Part shown: positions 25,332 through 34,285 of the stretch, piece after piece
Layout of the letters: each line of letters starts with the position of its first letter
Position numbering within the stretch: the stretch's first letter is position 1
From: Verrucomicrobiota bacterium
Lineage (GTDB): Bacteria > Verrucomicrobiota > Verrucomicrobiia > Limisphaerales > CAIMTB01
NCBI GenBank assembly: GCA_963205105.1
Contig: CAUJJW010000322.1
Span: 16,561-80,560 of the forward strand
DNA: 64,000 nucleotides
Direction: 5' to 3'
Notes under the pieces: model-generated
Database searches by the model: none
Told to the model about the DNA's origin: nothing
What the model saw: the letters and a program-made list of their open reading frames with translations, nothing else
Position numbers and translations under genes: made by a program

Positions 25332-27224
25332 CTAAAGCTGGATGGGGTTCTTCAGTCCGAGAGTCATCTCGAACGTAAAGGTGGGGGCGCCCTCCTCCGG
25401 AGTCGGCTGTTTGCCGAGGCGCGTGTTCTCCGGGTCGAAAAGTGGACTTGACCGCAATTCTTGCTCCACGGAAGCCGTGATGTGCAGATTGTTGGTCGGT
25501 GAGAGATTGGCCAAGTTCACGGCCCTAAACACCAGACTGATTTCAGACACCTCGTTTGTGGAGCCGGACTTCTTTTTCTTCGCGGACGCCGCGGCGGGAG
25601 CCGTGTCGCCTCCGCCCCCATCGCCTCCATCACCCTCAGCAGCTACCGGCGTTGTTGGAATGAGCCCGTACCGCTTCATCAACTCCGGCGACATCCCGAA
25701 GGAAGCAGGCTTCGCCTCCTCTTCGGCGGGTGCTTCCTGGCTATCAGCAAATTCCTTCACGACATCGCCCATGCGCATCGATTCGATCCAGATTCCGACA
25801 TCCACGCCAGGTGGCTTTGCCTTTTCTTCGGCCGCGAGCAGGGCATTGCGGAGCTCGCCAAAGAGATCGACCCACCGAAACTTCGCCTGGAGCCAATCTC
25901 GGTAATAGGTTGCCTCTTCCTCGGCCTTCTTCAGCGTCGAATTGGCCGAGTTAAGTTGTTGCTCCTTCGATTGCAGTGGCTCGACCTTTTCAGCGATTTG
26001 GTTGAGCGCGGCTTCCTTGTCGTTGCCCACGGACCGCGCGAAGAATCCGAGAGCGGCCACCACACCCACGAGGCTGAACAACGAAGCCAACAGGTAAGGC
26101 TTCTTCTGATCGAACTGCTGCCTCTTGAGGGAGCTTTTGGGCAGCAGGTTCAATTCGATGGGACACTGGGCAAGATTCCGAAGAGCGAGCCCCACCAACT
26201 CCCCCATCCCGTGAGCCACGCCAGAAAGCTCGTCCACGTTGACGGCTGGTCCAATCTGGACGTTGCGGAGGGGGTTGAAGTACTCAACCGGCACGTTCAG
26301 TTTCTCGTTAAAGAACTGAGCAGTGTAAGGCATAATGGAAGCACCGCCCGACAGCACCAATCGCTGGGGTGCCCCCCCGCCCTGCTGGCCGCGATAGAAC
26401 TGAATCGTCTGGTTGACCTGAATGTGGAGGCGGGTCATGACCTGCCGGGCAACCTTCGCGATAGCGGCCTGCTTGGGATCCTCAGGCTCCTCATACGCGC
26501 CACCAAGACTGACGAGACCGTGCTGCAGCTTGAAGGATTCAGCCTCATTGAACCGAATTTTGGATTCGGTCGCAAAATCCTGGGTGATCGAATTGGCTCC
26601 AATGCTGATGCTGCGCGCGTAGATCTTGCCCTTCTCGAAGAACAGCACGGTGCTGGTCTTGGCGCCGATGTCCAAGAGCATCGTGCATCCATCCTGGTCG
26701 CTGTAATTGAAGCGAAAGGCGTTGGCGAGAGCAGCGGGAGAAACATCCACGTGCTGCAGGCGAACACCTTTGGATTCGGCGACTCGGAAAAGTCCTTCAA
26801 CAATGTCGGTCTTGATCGCGACGAGCAGGACCTCCATCTCCCCACCGGCTGCGGTGCCTAGGATTTGATAGTCCCAGACAACTTCGGCCAGCGGGAACGG
26901 CACGTTCTGCTGGGCCTCATATTGGATGATCTGCGAGACCTTGGCAGAATCGACCGGAGGCAGTTTGACGAACTTCGAGAAGACGTGGAACCCAGGAGCG
27001 CAGACGCTGGCGGTGCGAGCGCTAAACCCGCGTTCTGAGATCAACTCCTGAAGCCCCTTGGTCACCACGCGTTCCCGGGCCGTCTCCTGGGATCCTTCGA
27101 GGCCTAGTGAGCGGGTCCCAAATTGGCGCAGCACTAGATTCCCGGCGTCGTTGATCTCGAACTCGGCCAGCTTCAGCGTGCCGGCGCCGAAATCGATCGT
27201 GAGGAATGGCTTGGCTTTAAGCAT
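25332..27224 (-). CDS. PilM-PilN fusion protein (Amuc_1101-like)
   Basis: Predicted 630 residues. Residues 1-350 are an actin-like PilM domain: F-L-T-I-D-F-G-A-G-T-L-K at the start, T-M-L-L-D-I-G-A-K-T-S-T-V-L and L-V-L-S-G-G-A-S-I as nucleotide-binding loops. Residues 356-362 read I-E-L-N-L-L-P, matching the I-N-L-L-P peptide by which PilN docks on PilM. A transmembrane helix (377-396), a coiled coil and a periplasmic PilN-like domain follow. So PilM and PilN, normally separate cytoplasmic and membrane partners, are joined in one chain. The linker at residues 500-560 has one S-P-E-L-M-K-R-Y-G-L motif. It is the first gene of the block. Confidence 0.85.
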   Translation of the reverse strand: MLKAKPFLTIDFGAGTLKLAEFEINDAGNLVLRQFGTRSLGLEGSQETARERVVTKGLQELISERGFSARTASVCAPGFHVFSKFVKLPPVDSAKVSQIIQYEAQQNVPFPLAEVVWDYQILGTAAGGEMEVLLVAIKTDIVEGLFRVAESKGVRLQHVDVSPAALANAFRFNYSDQDGCTMLLDIGAKTSTVLFFEKGKIYARSISIGANSITQDFATESKIRFNEAESFKLQHGLVSLGGAYEEPEDPKQAAIAKVARQVMTRLHIQVNQTIQFYRGQQGGGAPQRLVLSGGASIMPYTAQFFNEKLNVPVEYFNPLRNVQIGPAVNVDELSGVAHGMGELVGLALRNLAQCPIELNLLPKSSLKRQQFDQKKPYLLASLFSLVGVVAALGFFARSVGNDKEAALNQIAEKVEPLQSKEQQLNSANSTLKKAEEEATYYRDWLQAKFRWVDLFGELRNALLAAEEKAKPPGVDVGIWIESMRMGDVVKEFADSQEAPAEEEAKPASFGMSPELMKRYGLIPTTPVAAEGDGGDGGGGDTAPAAASAKKKKSGSTNEVSEISLVFRAVNLANLSPTNNLHITASVEQELRSSPLFDPENTRLGKQPTPEEGAPTFTFEMTLGLKNPIQL

Positions 27225-27361
27225 GGTGCCAGGAACGTTGCGTTGGCGCAGGCGACGCGACAACCGATCGCGCGTGAACGCCGAACGGGAGCAGGCGACG
27301 GGTGGTTAAAGGAAAGCAGTTCACAGGGCAAACTCAAAAATCCCGCGTGGCTGTCGGGCCT

Positions 27362-28354
27362 TCATACGGGCTGACCCTTCATTTGACCACAAAAATAATC
27401 TATCGTGAGCTGAAGACCTTGAGCCAACCCGACTTCAGGACTCCACTTGAGGAGCTTCTGTGCCCGTGAAATATCAGGCCGACGCTGCTTGGGATCATCC
27501 TCCGGCGCGGGTTTGGTGACCAATCGGCTTCGGGATCCGGTGAGCCTCAGGATCTCCTGAGCGAACTCACGGATGGTCATTTCCCGGGGATTGCCGATGT
27601 TCGTGGGCGACCATGCGCTCCGATCGGTGCACATCATCAGGCGGTAAATGCCCTCCACGAGGTCTGAGACGTAGCAAAAGCTGCGCGTCTGAGCACCATC
27701 GCCATGGATGGCAAGTGGTGTTCCAGCCAGGGCCGAACCTATGAACGAGGGCACAACGCGTCCATCTCGAAGGCGCATTCTTGGCCCGAACGTGTTGAAG
27801 ATCCTCACGATGCGGGTCTGCAGCCCGTGTTCCGCCCGGTACGCCATGGTGAGAGCTTCCGCAAAGCGCTTCGCCTCGTCATAACAGCCACGAGGCCCCA
27901 CGGGGTTCACATTGCCCCAGTAATCTTCCGTTTGCGGATGGACCAGGGGGTCCCCATAGACCTCGGAAGTGGATGCCAGCAGGAAACGGGCGCCCTTGTT
28001 CTTGGCCAGGCCGAGGGCCTTGTGGGTGCCCAGCGACCCAACCTTCAGGGTCTGGATGGGCAACTCCAAATAATCCACCGGACTTGCCGGTGAGGCGAAG
28101 TGCCAGACAAAATCGACCGGTCCTTCCAGAAACAGGAACTCCGTCACATCCTGCTTCACGAAGCGAAAAGCCGGATTTCCCGCCAAGTGCTGGATATTTT
28201 GGAGCGAGCCAGTGACGAGGTTGTCCAGCACCGTCACCCGATGGCCCCGCGACAGCAGCAAGTCGGTGAGGTGCGACCCCAAAAAACCTGCACCGCCCGT
28301 CACCACGGAGTGTGGCGAGGCTGAGCGCGACGTTTTTCGGGTGGGCAGTGCCAT
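27362..28354 (-). CDS. UDP-glucuronate decarboxylase (NAD-dependent epimerase family)
   Basis: Predicted 330 residues. It would convert UDP-glucuronate to UDP-xylose for surface polysaccharides. Visible: T-G-G-A-G-F-L-G-S-H NAD motif near residue 18, L-A-S-T-S-E-V-Y-G-D (catalytic Ser/Thr), Y-D-E-A-K (catalytic Tyr and Lys) and R-I-F-N-T-F-G-P-R-M. G-P-R-G-C-Y-D-E-A-K-R before the catalytic pair is characteristic of the decarboxylase (UXS) branch rather than GalE. ATG 28354 is chosen because the Rossmann strand follows within 16 residues. It sits downstream of nuoN on the same strand (98-bp gap). Confidence 0.85.
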   Translation of the reverse strand: MALPTRKTSRSASPHSVVTGGAGFLGSHLTDLLLSRGHRVTVLDNLVTGSLQNIQHLAGNPAFRFVKQDVTEFLFLEGPVDFVWHFASPASPVDYLELPIQTLKVGSLGTHKALGLAKNKGARFLLASTSEVYGDPLVHPQTEDYWGNVNPVGPRGCYDEAKRFAEALTMAYRAEHGLQTRIVRIFNTFGPRMRLRDGRVVPSFIGSALAGTPLAIHGDGAQTRSFCYVSDLVEGIYRLMMCTDRSAWSPTNIGNPREMTIREFAQEILRLTGSRSRLVTKPAPEDDPKQRRPDISRAQKLLKWSPEVGLAQGLQLTIDYFCGQMKGQPV

Positions 28355-28452
28355 GGGTTTTGCTGTCGGGAACGAAACTCTGCCCGAAGCCCGTAGCACT
28401 TGTGAAGCCCCTTGATGCTGACGAACGCGGATTCGCGATTCTTCAAACCCGT

Positions 28453-29904
28453 TCAGAACTTCAGCAGGGCCACGGCCGCCACTGCCGCATCCCAAACAGA
28501 ACCAGGGAAAAGCCCCAAAAAGAGGATTCCGAGTACCCCGCCAACCAGAGCCATTCGGATGACGGGGGGCACCACCACCGGGCTTGTCTCCTCAGGCCCC
28601 TGATTCCAATAAATGGCTCGAACGACTCCAAAATAGTACCAGAAGGAGATCACCACGCCGATGATCGCGATCCCGCCCAAAACGAAGTAGGAGGGCAACG
28701 CGGTGCCCTGTTCCACAAGCGCTTTCAACACCAGGAACTTGCCAAAGAAGCCAACTAACGGTGGAACACCTGCCAACGAGACCATGGAAATCGCCAGGGC
28801 GCCTGCCAGGAGCGGCGAACGTTGATGCAGACCTGCAAGCGCTGAAAAATCATCCGTTCCCAACCGCTCCACGACCACGGCAACCACCAGGAAGGCCGTC
28901 AGCACGGTGAAGAGGTAGCCAGCGAGGTAAAACAACACCGCCGCAGAGCCCGCTTTCGACATCGCGGCCAGGCCCAGCACCACAAATCCACCGTTGGCGA
29001 TGCTGGAGTAACCCATGAGCCGCTTGAGACTCCTTTGGGGAATCGCACTGAGACTTCCAAAAAGGATCGAAACCGCCGCCACCACCATCAGGAGCATCTC
29101 CCACTTCAATCCAAGTTCCGGAATAACGCCGCCCAAGAGGCGAACCAGAAGAACCACCCCAGCAGCCTTGGAACCAATCGCGAGGAAAGCCGTCGTAGGT
29201 GCCGGGGAACCTTCGTAGACGTCGGGTGCCCAAATCTGGAACGGAAAAACCGCCACCTTGAATGCAAGGCCGCCGAGAACCAGAAGCATTCCCACCTGAA
29301 ACAGCCTGTTCTCGGCAAGTTCCGCGGATTTCGCCGCCAGTTCGTCGAACTGCATGGTTCCAGAAGCACCAAAGCACAGGGCGATTCCGTAAACCATGAA
29401 AGCCGAGGACAGCGCCCCCAGGATCAGGTACTTCACGCCGGCCTCCAGTGAGGCCACTCGGGATCGCTGGTAGCTGGTCAGCACGTAAAACGCGACGGTG
29501 ATCAACTCCAATGCCACGTACATCACGGCGAAATTGTTGGCCGACGCCGCCAGAAGCATTCCAGCCAGCGCGAAGAGGGTGAGCACGAAGTATTCCGTCA
29601 CACCCGATCCCAGTCGGTCCCCCATGTCCGCGGCCAATAGGAGAACGAACACACCGGCACAGAGGAACAGCGCCTTAAAGAACACCGCCAACCCATCCAG
29701 GACGAACATCCTCCCGAACGCATAGCCGGGTTCGGGCAGCCCTGCATGGCCGGAGAGCGCGTAAAGGCAAAGGACCGCTACGACGGCGGCGGAGGCATGG
29801 CCCAGCAGGCGTCGTCGCGCAGTCGGGACCACCCCGTCCATCATCAGGAGCGACAAGCCAAGCAACACCAGCACGACTTCAGGTCCGAGCAGCCAGAGAT
29901 TCAT
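28453..29904 (-). CDS. nuoN: NADH-quinone oxidoreductase subunit N
   Basis: 483 residues, about 14 transmembrane helices, the antiporter-like proton-pumping subunit of complex I. Family marks are L-L-A-A-S-A-N-N-F-A-V-M-Y-V-A-L-E-L, with the key Glu of helix 5, L-G-A-L-S-S-A-F-M-V-Y-G-I-A-L, and the helix 7-8 lysine region L-L-V-L-G-G-L-A-F-K-V-A-V-F-P-F. Its start overlaps the nuoM stop (ATGA, 29901-29904). It is the last nuo gene. Confidence 0.95.
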   Translation of the reverse strand: MNLWLLGPEVVLVLLGLSLLMMDGVVPTARRRLLGHASAAVVAVLCLYALSGHAGLPEPGYAFGRMFVLDGLAVFFKALFLCAGVFVLLLAADMGDRLGSGVTEYFVLTLFALAGMLLAASANNFAVMYVALELITVAFYVLTSYQRSRVASLEAGVKYLILGALSSAFMVYGIALCFGASGTMQFDELAAKSAELAENRLFQVGMLLVLGGLAFKVAVFPFQIWAPDVYEGSPAPTTAFLAIGSKAAGVVLLVRLLGGVIPELGLKWEMLLMVVAAVSILFGSLSAIPQRSLKRLMGYSSIANGGFVVLGLAAMSKAGSAAVLFYLAGYLFTVLTAFLVVAVVVERLGTDDFSALAGLHQRSPLLAGALAISMVSLAGVPPLVGFFGKFLVLKALVEQGTALPSYFVLGGIAIIGVVISFWYYFGVVRAIYWNQGPEETSPVVVPPVIRMALVGGVLGILFLGLFPGSVWDAAVAAVALLKF

Positions 29905-31466
29905 GGGATTGGATGACCAGGTGCCGTTGCCAAATGAGGAGCAGGACGCGAACGTTCCACCGCGTCCACGATGAGTTTTGCACTCGGCTCAATGTGATCG
30001 GTCAGCAAACGAGGAGCCACTCCCAGTGCCAACAGGCTGACCAGGAGCACGACATAAGGGAGTCGGCGCCACGCGCCGGTCGGGTCGTTCGATTTCCTCC
30101 ACGTCTCGCCGATCGGGCCGTGGAACATTTCCCGCACGGCACGCAGCATGTACACGGCAGCAACGATCAAAGCCCCCCACGCTGCCGCCGCGACGAACCA
30201 GCGGAACGAGATCCATCCGCCGCAGATCAGCAGGTCGCTTTTCCAACCGCCGAACAGGACGAGCATCTCGCCGACGAAATTGCCGAAACCCGGGAGACCG
30301 CAGCCTGCCATCATGGCCATAACCATCACCGTTCCGGTGAACGGCAACTGCTTGAGCAATCCCCCCATCCGGCCCATGTCGAGCGATCCCGTTTGGCGGT
30401 ACAAAAACCCGCTGAGGGCAAAGCTGAGCGCGGCGAGAAAACCATGGGCCACCATGACCATCACGGCACCCGTGACGCCCACGGTGGTCAGGCTGGCTAC
30501 CCCAAGAAAAACAAATCCGACGTGCGCCACGCTCGAATTACCGATGAGCTGATTCAGGTCCCGCTGACGCATCGCCACCCAACCGCAATAGAGGATGTTG
30601 CCAAGGCACATCCAGGCCAGGAGCGGCAGCCACTCCTTCGCGCCTTCGGGCAGGAGCGGCACGGCGACCTTGAGCAGAACGTACAAACCGAATTTCTTGA
30701 GCACACCCGCATGAAGCATTGCGGTTGCGGTGGGCGCCGCCCCGTAACCCAGGGGAGCCCACGTGTGAAACGGCCAAAGCGAAACCAGGATGCCCAGCCC
30801 GAACATCAGCCACGGGAAGATGAAATACTGACGTGCCGCAGGCATCGGGTTGGCCGCCAAGGTGTCGGTGAGCGTTACCAGGTCGAAGGTTCGGACCCCA
30901 GACTGCAGGTAGAGCGCGATCAAGCCGATCAGCGCCACAAGCGCGCCCAGGGTCAGGTAGAGCGTGATCTGGAAGGCCGCCGACTGGCGTCGTTCACCGC
31001 GCCCCCAGACCCCGATCATGATGAAGGTCGGAACCAGCGCCAGCTCGTGAAAGAAATAGAGGAAGAACACATCCAGCGAGGCGAAGGCCCCCAAGATGCC
31101 CCCGGTCATCAGCATCAGGAGCACGTAGTACTCCTTGGTTCGGTCTTCGATCTCCCACGAGACACAGGCGGCCGCGAACGCCACAATGGCACCCATCACG
31201 ATCAGACCGAGATTGATGCCGTCCACACCCACGAAGAACGAGATCCCCAGCGATTCCACCCAGGGGATCTGTTGAACAAACCGATACCCCCCCCGCCCCA
31301 CTGGTGCAGTGGCAAAGCCCAAGAGAAGATCGATGGCCATCCACGCCACAACGGCGGTCACCGCCACAGCCACGGTGCGCAGGACGCCTTTCGAAGTCCG
31401 CGGGACCAAGCAAAGCCCCGCCGCGGCCAATAACGGGAGCCCAAGAATCCAGGTCAGTGGTGACAT
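29901..31466 (-). CDS. nuoM: NADH-quinone oxidoreductase subunit M
   Basis: About 521 residues, 14 helices, the middle antiporter-like subunit of complex I. Diagnostic stretches are L-Y-F-F-H-E-L-A-L-V-P-T-F, with the helix 5 Glu, L-W-P-F-H-T-W-A-P and S-V-A-H-V-G-F-V-F-L-G. Start: ATG 31466 is preferred; a TTG at 31481 is also open. It follows nuoL after 27 bases and overlaps nuoN by 4 bases. Confidence 0.95.
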   Translation of the reverse strand: MSPLTWILGLPLLAAAGLCLVPRTSKGVLRTVAVAVTAVVAWMAIDLLLGFATAPVGRGGYRFVQQIPWVESLGISFFVGVDGINLGLIVMGAIVAFAAACVSWEIEDRTKEYYVLLMLMTGGILGAFASLDVFFLYFFHELALVPTFIMIGVWGRGERRQSAAFQITLYLTLGALVALIGLIALYLQSGVRTFDLVTLTDTLAANPMPAARQYFIFPWLMFGLGILVSLWPFHTWAPLGYGAAPTATAMLHAGVLKKFGLYVLLKVAVPLLPEGAKEWLPLLAWMCLGNILYCGWVAMRQRDLNQLIGNSSVAHVGFVFLGVASLTTVGVTGAVMVMVAHGFLAALSFALSGFLYRQTGSLDMGRMGGLLKQLPFTGTVMVMAMMAGCGLPGFGNFVGEMLVLFGGWKSDLLICGGWISFRWFVAAAAWGALIVAAVYMLRAVREMFHGPIGETWRKSNDPTGAWRRLPYVVLLVSLLALGVAPRLLTDHIEPSAKLIVDAVERSRPAPHLATAPGHPIP

Positions 31467-31493
31467 GTCAGTGGCGATCAATATTTCCAGGGC

Positions 31494-33425
31494 TCATAGC
31501 ACCACGATCCAAAGCGCGACGACCATGCCAGCTGCCGCCAGAAAAGCGTAGGTCTGCAAATTACCAGTCAGGACCAGCCGAAGCGCACGCCCGGCGACGT
31601 CTGTCGCGCCCGCCAGGCCGCGCACGAACATTCCGGCCACGATCCAGCGGTCGACCCAGTCCGCCACCGCGGCCAGGGCGTCGTGGGTGCAGCGGATGAG
31701 CCACGCGTAGGCTTCATCGAAGTAAAACTTGTCGCGCATCCAGCGTGCGAGAGGGCCCAGGCGCTCCGGCAGCGGATCGCGCACCGGGTGGGAGCCGTAA
31801 AGGGTCCAGGCCACCGCAAAACCGATCCCCGTCGCAAACAGACCCAGGAACGCAGCCAGGGGTGCGTGACCAAACGGCTCGAAGACCCCGGCGAGGAAGC
31901 CGCCGTGATCCTCGTGACCGGACGCGCCAGCCATGCCCAACCCTCGTTTCAAGGCGGTGTCGATTCCCCAGAAACCAGCGAACACCGAAGCTATGGCCAG
32001 GAACCGCAGTGGCCAGAGCATGACCGAGGGGGACTCGTGCGCGTGGGAAGCCGCGGCATCCCGGGGTTCGCCGCGGAGCGCGACCAAGACGAGTCGGAAC
32101 ATATAAAACGTGGTGAGCGCAGCCACCACGAGGGCCAGGCCGAAGAGAACCGGCCGGGTCTCCGCCGCAGCCAGGATTCCGTCCTTCGAGTAGAAGCCGC
32201 TGAAAGGCGGCACTCCGCACAAAGCCAGCGTGCCGACCAGAAACGTCCAATACGTCACCGGCAAGCGAGAGCGCAGTCCTCCCATCTTCCAAATGTCCTG
32301 CTCGTGGTGGAGGGCGTGAATCACGGAACCGGCCCCGAGGAACAGCAACGCCTTGAAGAACGCGTGCGTCACCAAGTGGTACATGCCGGCCTCGGGTCTG
32401 GCACACCCCACCGCCATGACCATGTAACCGAGTTGAGACAGCGTGGAGTACGCGAGGATGCGCTTGATGTCGCTTTGCTGAACCGCCATCAGGGCCGCCA
32501 TGAGCGACGTGATGCCTCCCGTCCAGGCGATCACGTCGAGAGCGGAAATGCCGGAGAGAAAACCAAGGGACTCCGGCCAGGCCGGGGCCAGTTCGAAAAG
32601 GAAGAATGAGCGCGCCAGCATGTAGACACCGGCCGCCACCATCGTCGCCGCGTGAATCAGGGCGCTGACGGGTGTCGGTCCCTCCATGGCGTCCGGCAAC
32701 CACACGTGCAGCGGGAACTGGGCGCTCTTGCCCATGGCTCCCATGAAAACCAGCACCCCCGCCAGGCTTGCGAAGGCGCCCAGCGCCTGGGGGTCCGCAG
32801 CCAAGGCGCGCTGGAGATCGAGGAAGTCGACGGTGCCGAGCGATGCCCACACGGCGATGATGCCGAGCAGGAATCCGAAGTCACCGATGCGGTTGGTCAG
32901 GAAGGCTTTCTTGGCCGCGTCGGCGGCGGCGGGGCGTTCGAACCAGAATCCGATAAGCAAATAGCTGGAGACGCCAACCAACTCCCAGAACACGAACATC
33001 ATCACAAAATTCGAGGCCAGGACGATTCCTAGCATCGAGAACATGAACAGGCTCAGGGACGCGAAGAAGCGGGCGTAGGAAGGGTCCCCCGCCATGTAGC
33101 CGCAGGAATAGATATGGATCATCAATCCCACGCCGGTAACGCCGAGCAGCATCACGTTCGACAAGGAATCCAACCGGAGCCCGAGCTCCACCGACAGCCC
33201 CCCCACGTTCAGCCAGTTTACCGACGCTATGAGGCATTCCCCGGCAGGGATATGGAGACCGCGGTAGGAGAGCACCAGCAGCACGGATGCGACGAACGCG
33301 GCGGCCACCGCGGTCACCGACACCGCCGCACTCAGACCGGCGTTGCGTCGGGTGAAAAGCGTGATCCCCGCCGCCGACAGAAGCGGCAATGCCAGGATGA
33401 TCCACGCAAGCGTTTCGGGTTGCAT
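31494..33425 (-). CDS. nuoL: NADH-quinone oxidoreductase subunit L
   Basis: 643 residues with about 16 helices plus a C-terminal amphipathic segment, the most distal pumping subunit. Motifs: F-V-F-W-E-L-V-G-V-S-S-Y-L-L-I-G-F-W, G-K-S-A-Q-F-P-L-H-V-W-L-P-D-A-M-E-G-P-T-P-V-S-A-L-I-H-A-A-T in two blocks, and H-A-F-F-K-A-L-L-F-L-G-A-G-S-V. The helix 7/8 lysine and histidines used for proton transfer are intact. It follows nuoK after 28 bases. Confidence 0.95.
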   Translation of the reverse strand: MQPETLAWIILALPLLSAAGITLFTRRNAGLSAAVSVTAVAAAFVASVLLVLSYRGLHIPAGECLIASVNWLNVGGLSVELGLRLDSLSNVMLLGVTGVGLMIHIYSCGYMAGDPSYARFFASLSLFMFSMLGIVLASNFVMMFVFWELVGVSSYLLIGFWFERPAAADAAKKAFLTNRIGDFGFLLGIIAVWASLGTVDFLDLQRALAADPQALGAFASLAGVLVFMGAMGKSAQFPLHVWLPDAMEGPTPVSALIHAATMVAAGVYMLARSFFLFELAPAWPESLGFLSGISALDVIAWTGGITSLMAALMAVQQSDIKRILAYSTLSQLGYMVMAVGCARPEAGMYHLVTHAFFKALLFLGAGSVIHALHHEQDIWKMGGLRSRLPVTYWTFLVGTLALCGVPPFSGFYSKDGILAAAETRPVLFGLALVVAALTTFYMFRLVLVALRGEPRDAAASHAHESPSVMLWPLRFLAIASVFAGFWGIDTALKRGLGMAGASGHEDHGGFLAGVFEPFGHAPLAAFLGLFATGIGFAVAWTLYGSHPVRDPLPERLGPLARWMRDKFYFDEAYAWLIRCTHDALAAVADWVDRWIVAGMFVRGLAGATDVAGRALRLVLTGNLQTYAFLAAAGMVVALWIVVL

Positions 33426-33453
33426 CGTATTCTTCCGGTTCCTTCCCCTTGAA

Positions 33454-33759
33454 TCAGAATTTGAGCGACGTGAGGTCCTCGACGTGAGCCGATTGCCGGC
33501 GTCGGTACAGGGCGACGATCAGTGCGAGACCGACGGAGACCTCGGCAGCGGCCACGGTGATGATGAAGAACACCATCAACTGGCCATCCAAGTTCTTGTT
33601 GTACCGGGAGAACGCGACAAGGGCCAGGTTGGCGGCGTTGAGCATGAGCTCGAGGCCCATGTACATCACCAGCAGGTTGCGTCGCAGGATGACTCCCAGC
33701 AGGCCGAGGCTGAAGAGCCCGGCGCTGATCAAAAGATAATGTTCGAGCCCCACCTTCAC
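33454..33759 (-). CDS. nuoK: NADH-quinone oxidoreductase subunit K
   Basis: 101 residues, three helices, exactly the family length. The conserved membrane glutamates are present in L-V-M-Y-M-G-L-E-L-M-L-N-A-A-N-L and V-A-A-A-E-V-S-V-G-L-A-L. It forms part of the E-channel linking quinone reduction to the antiporter subunits. The start overlaps the nuoJ stop by 4 bases. Confidence 0.95.
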   Translation of the reverse strand: MKVGLEHYLLISAGLFSLGLLGVILRRNLLVMYMGLELMLNAANLALVAFSRYNKNLDGQLMVFFIITVAAAEVSVGLALIVALYRRRQSAHVEDLTSLKF

Positions 33760-34256
33760 TTGAGATCCCTCCGGCTCAGCAGAATGACGCCGAGCATTCC
33801 GACCAGCAGCAGCACCGAAACCGCCTCAAAAGGCAGCAAGTAACGTTGGAAGAGCGCCAACCCAAGAGCGTGCGTGGTGCCCTCCAGTTCCGGAGTCAGG
33901 CCGGCGCCTGCGTGCGACCGAACAATCGTCGTGGCCAAAACCGCTAACAGGCCCCCGACGGTGATGAAGCCTGCTCCTACCCCAAACCGGTTCCAGTGCC
34001 GGCGCTCCTCCTCCTTGAGATCCAGCAGCATGATCACGAAGAGGAACAGGACCATTACCGCGCCCGCATAAACCAGGATTTGAACCGCGGCGATGAAGAA
34101 CGCATGGAGGAGAACAAACAGACCGGCAAGCCACACCATGGTCAAAACCAGGAACAGCGCGCTCGCGACGGGGCTGCGCGAGAACGGGTTGGCCACGGTC
34201 ATGAAGGCGCATGCGAGCGCGAGGCCGCCGAACACGTAGAAGAGCACGTCGGTCAT
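33756..34256 (-). CDS. nuoJ: NADH-quinone oxidoreductase subunit J
   Basis: 166 residues with five helices. Family signatures are N-P-F-S-R-S-P-V-A-S-A-L-F-L-V and V-Q-I-L-V-Y-A-G-A-V-M-V-L-F-L-F-V-I-M-L-L. The helix 3 Tyr/Gly-rich pi-bulge region (V-Y-A-G-A-V) that moves during coupling is intact. Located between nuoI (30-base gap) and nuoK. Confidence 0.95.
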   Translation of the reverse strand: MTDVLFYVFGGLALACAFMTVANPFSRSPVASALFLVLTMVWLAGLFVLLHAFFIAAVQILVYAGAVMVLFLFVIMLLDLKEEERRHWNRFGVGAGFITVGGLLAVLATTIVRSHAGAGLTPELEGTTHALGLALFQRYLLPFEAVSVLLLVGMLGVILLSRRDLK

Positions 34257-34285
34257 GAGAATAGCGGTGCGGTGCTCACGGTGGG

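Noticed and set aside
29913..31433. 506-residue plus-strand open frame opposite nuoM
   Set aside because: Highly charged His/Gln/Arg composition, no motifs; nuoM is certain.
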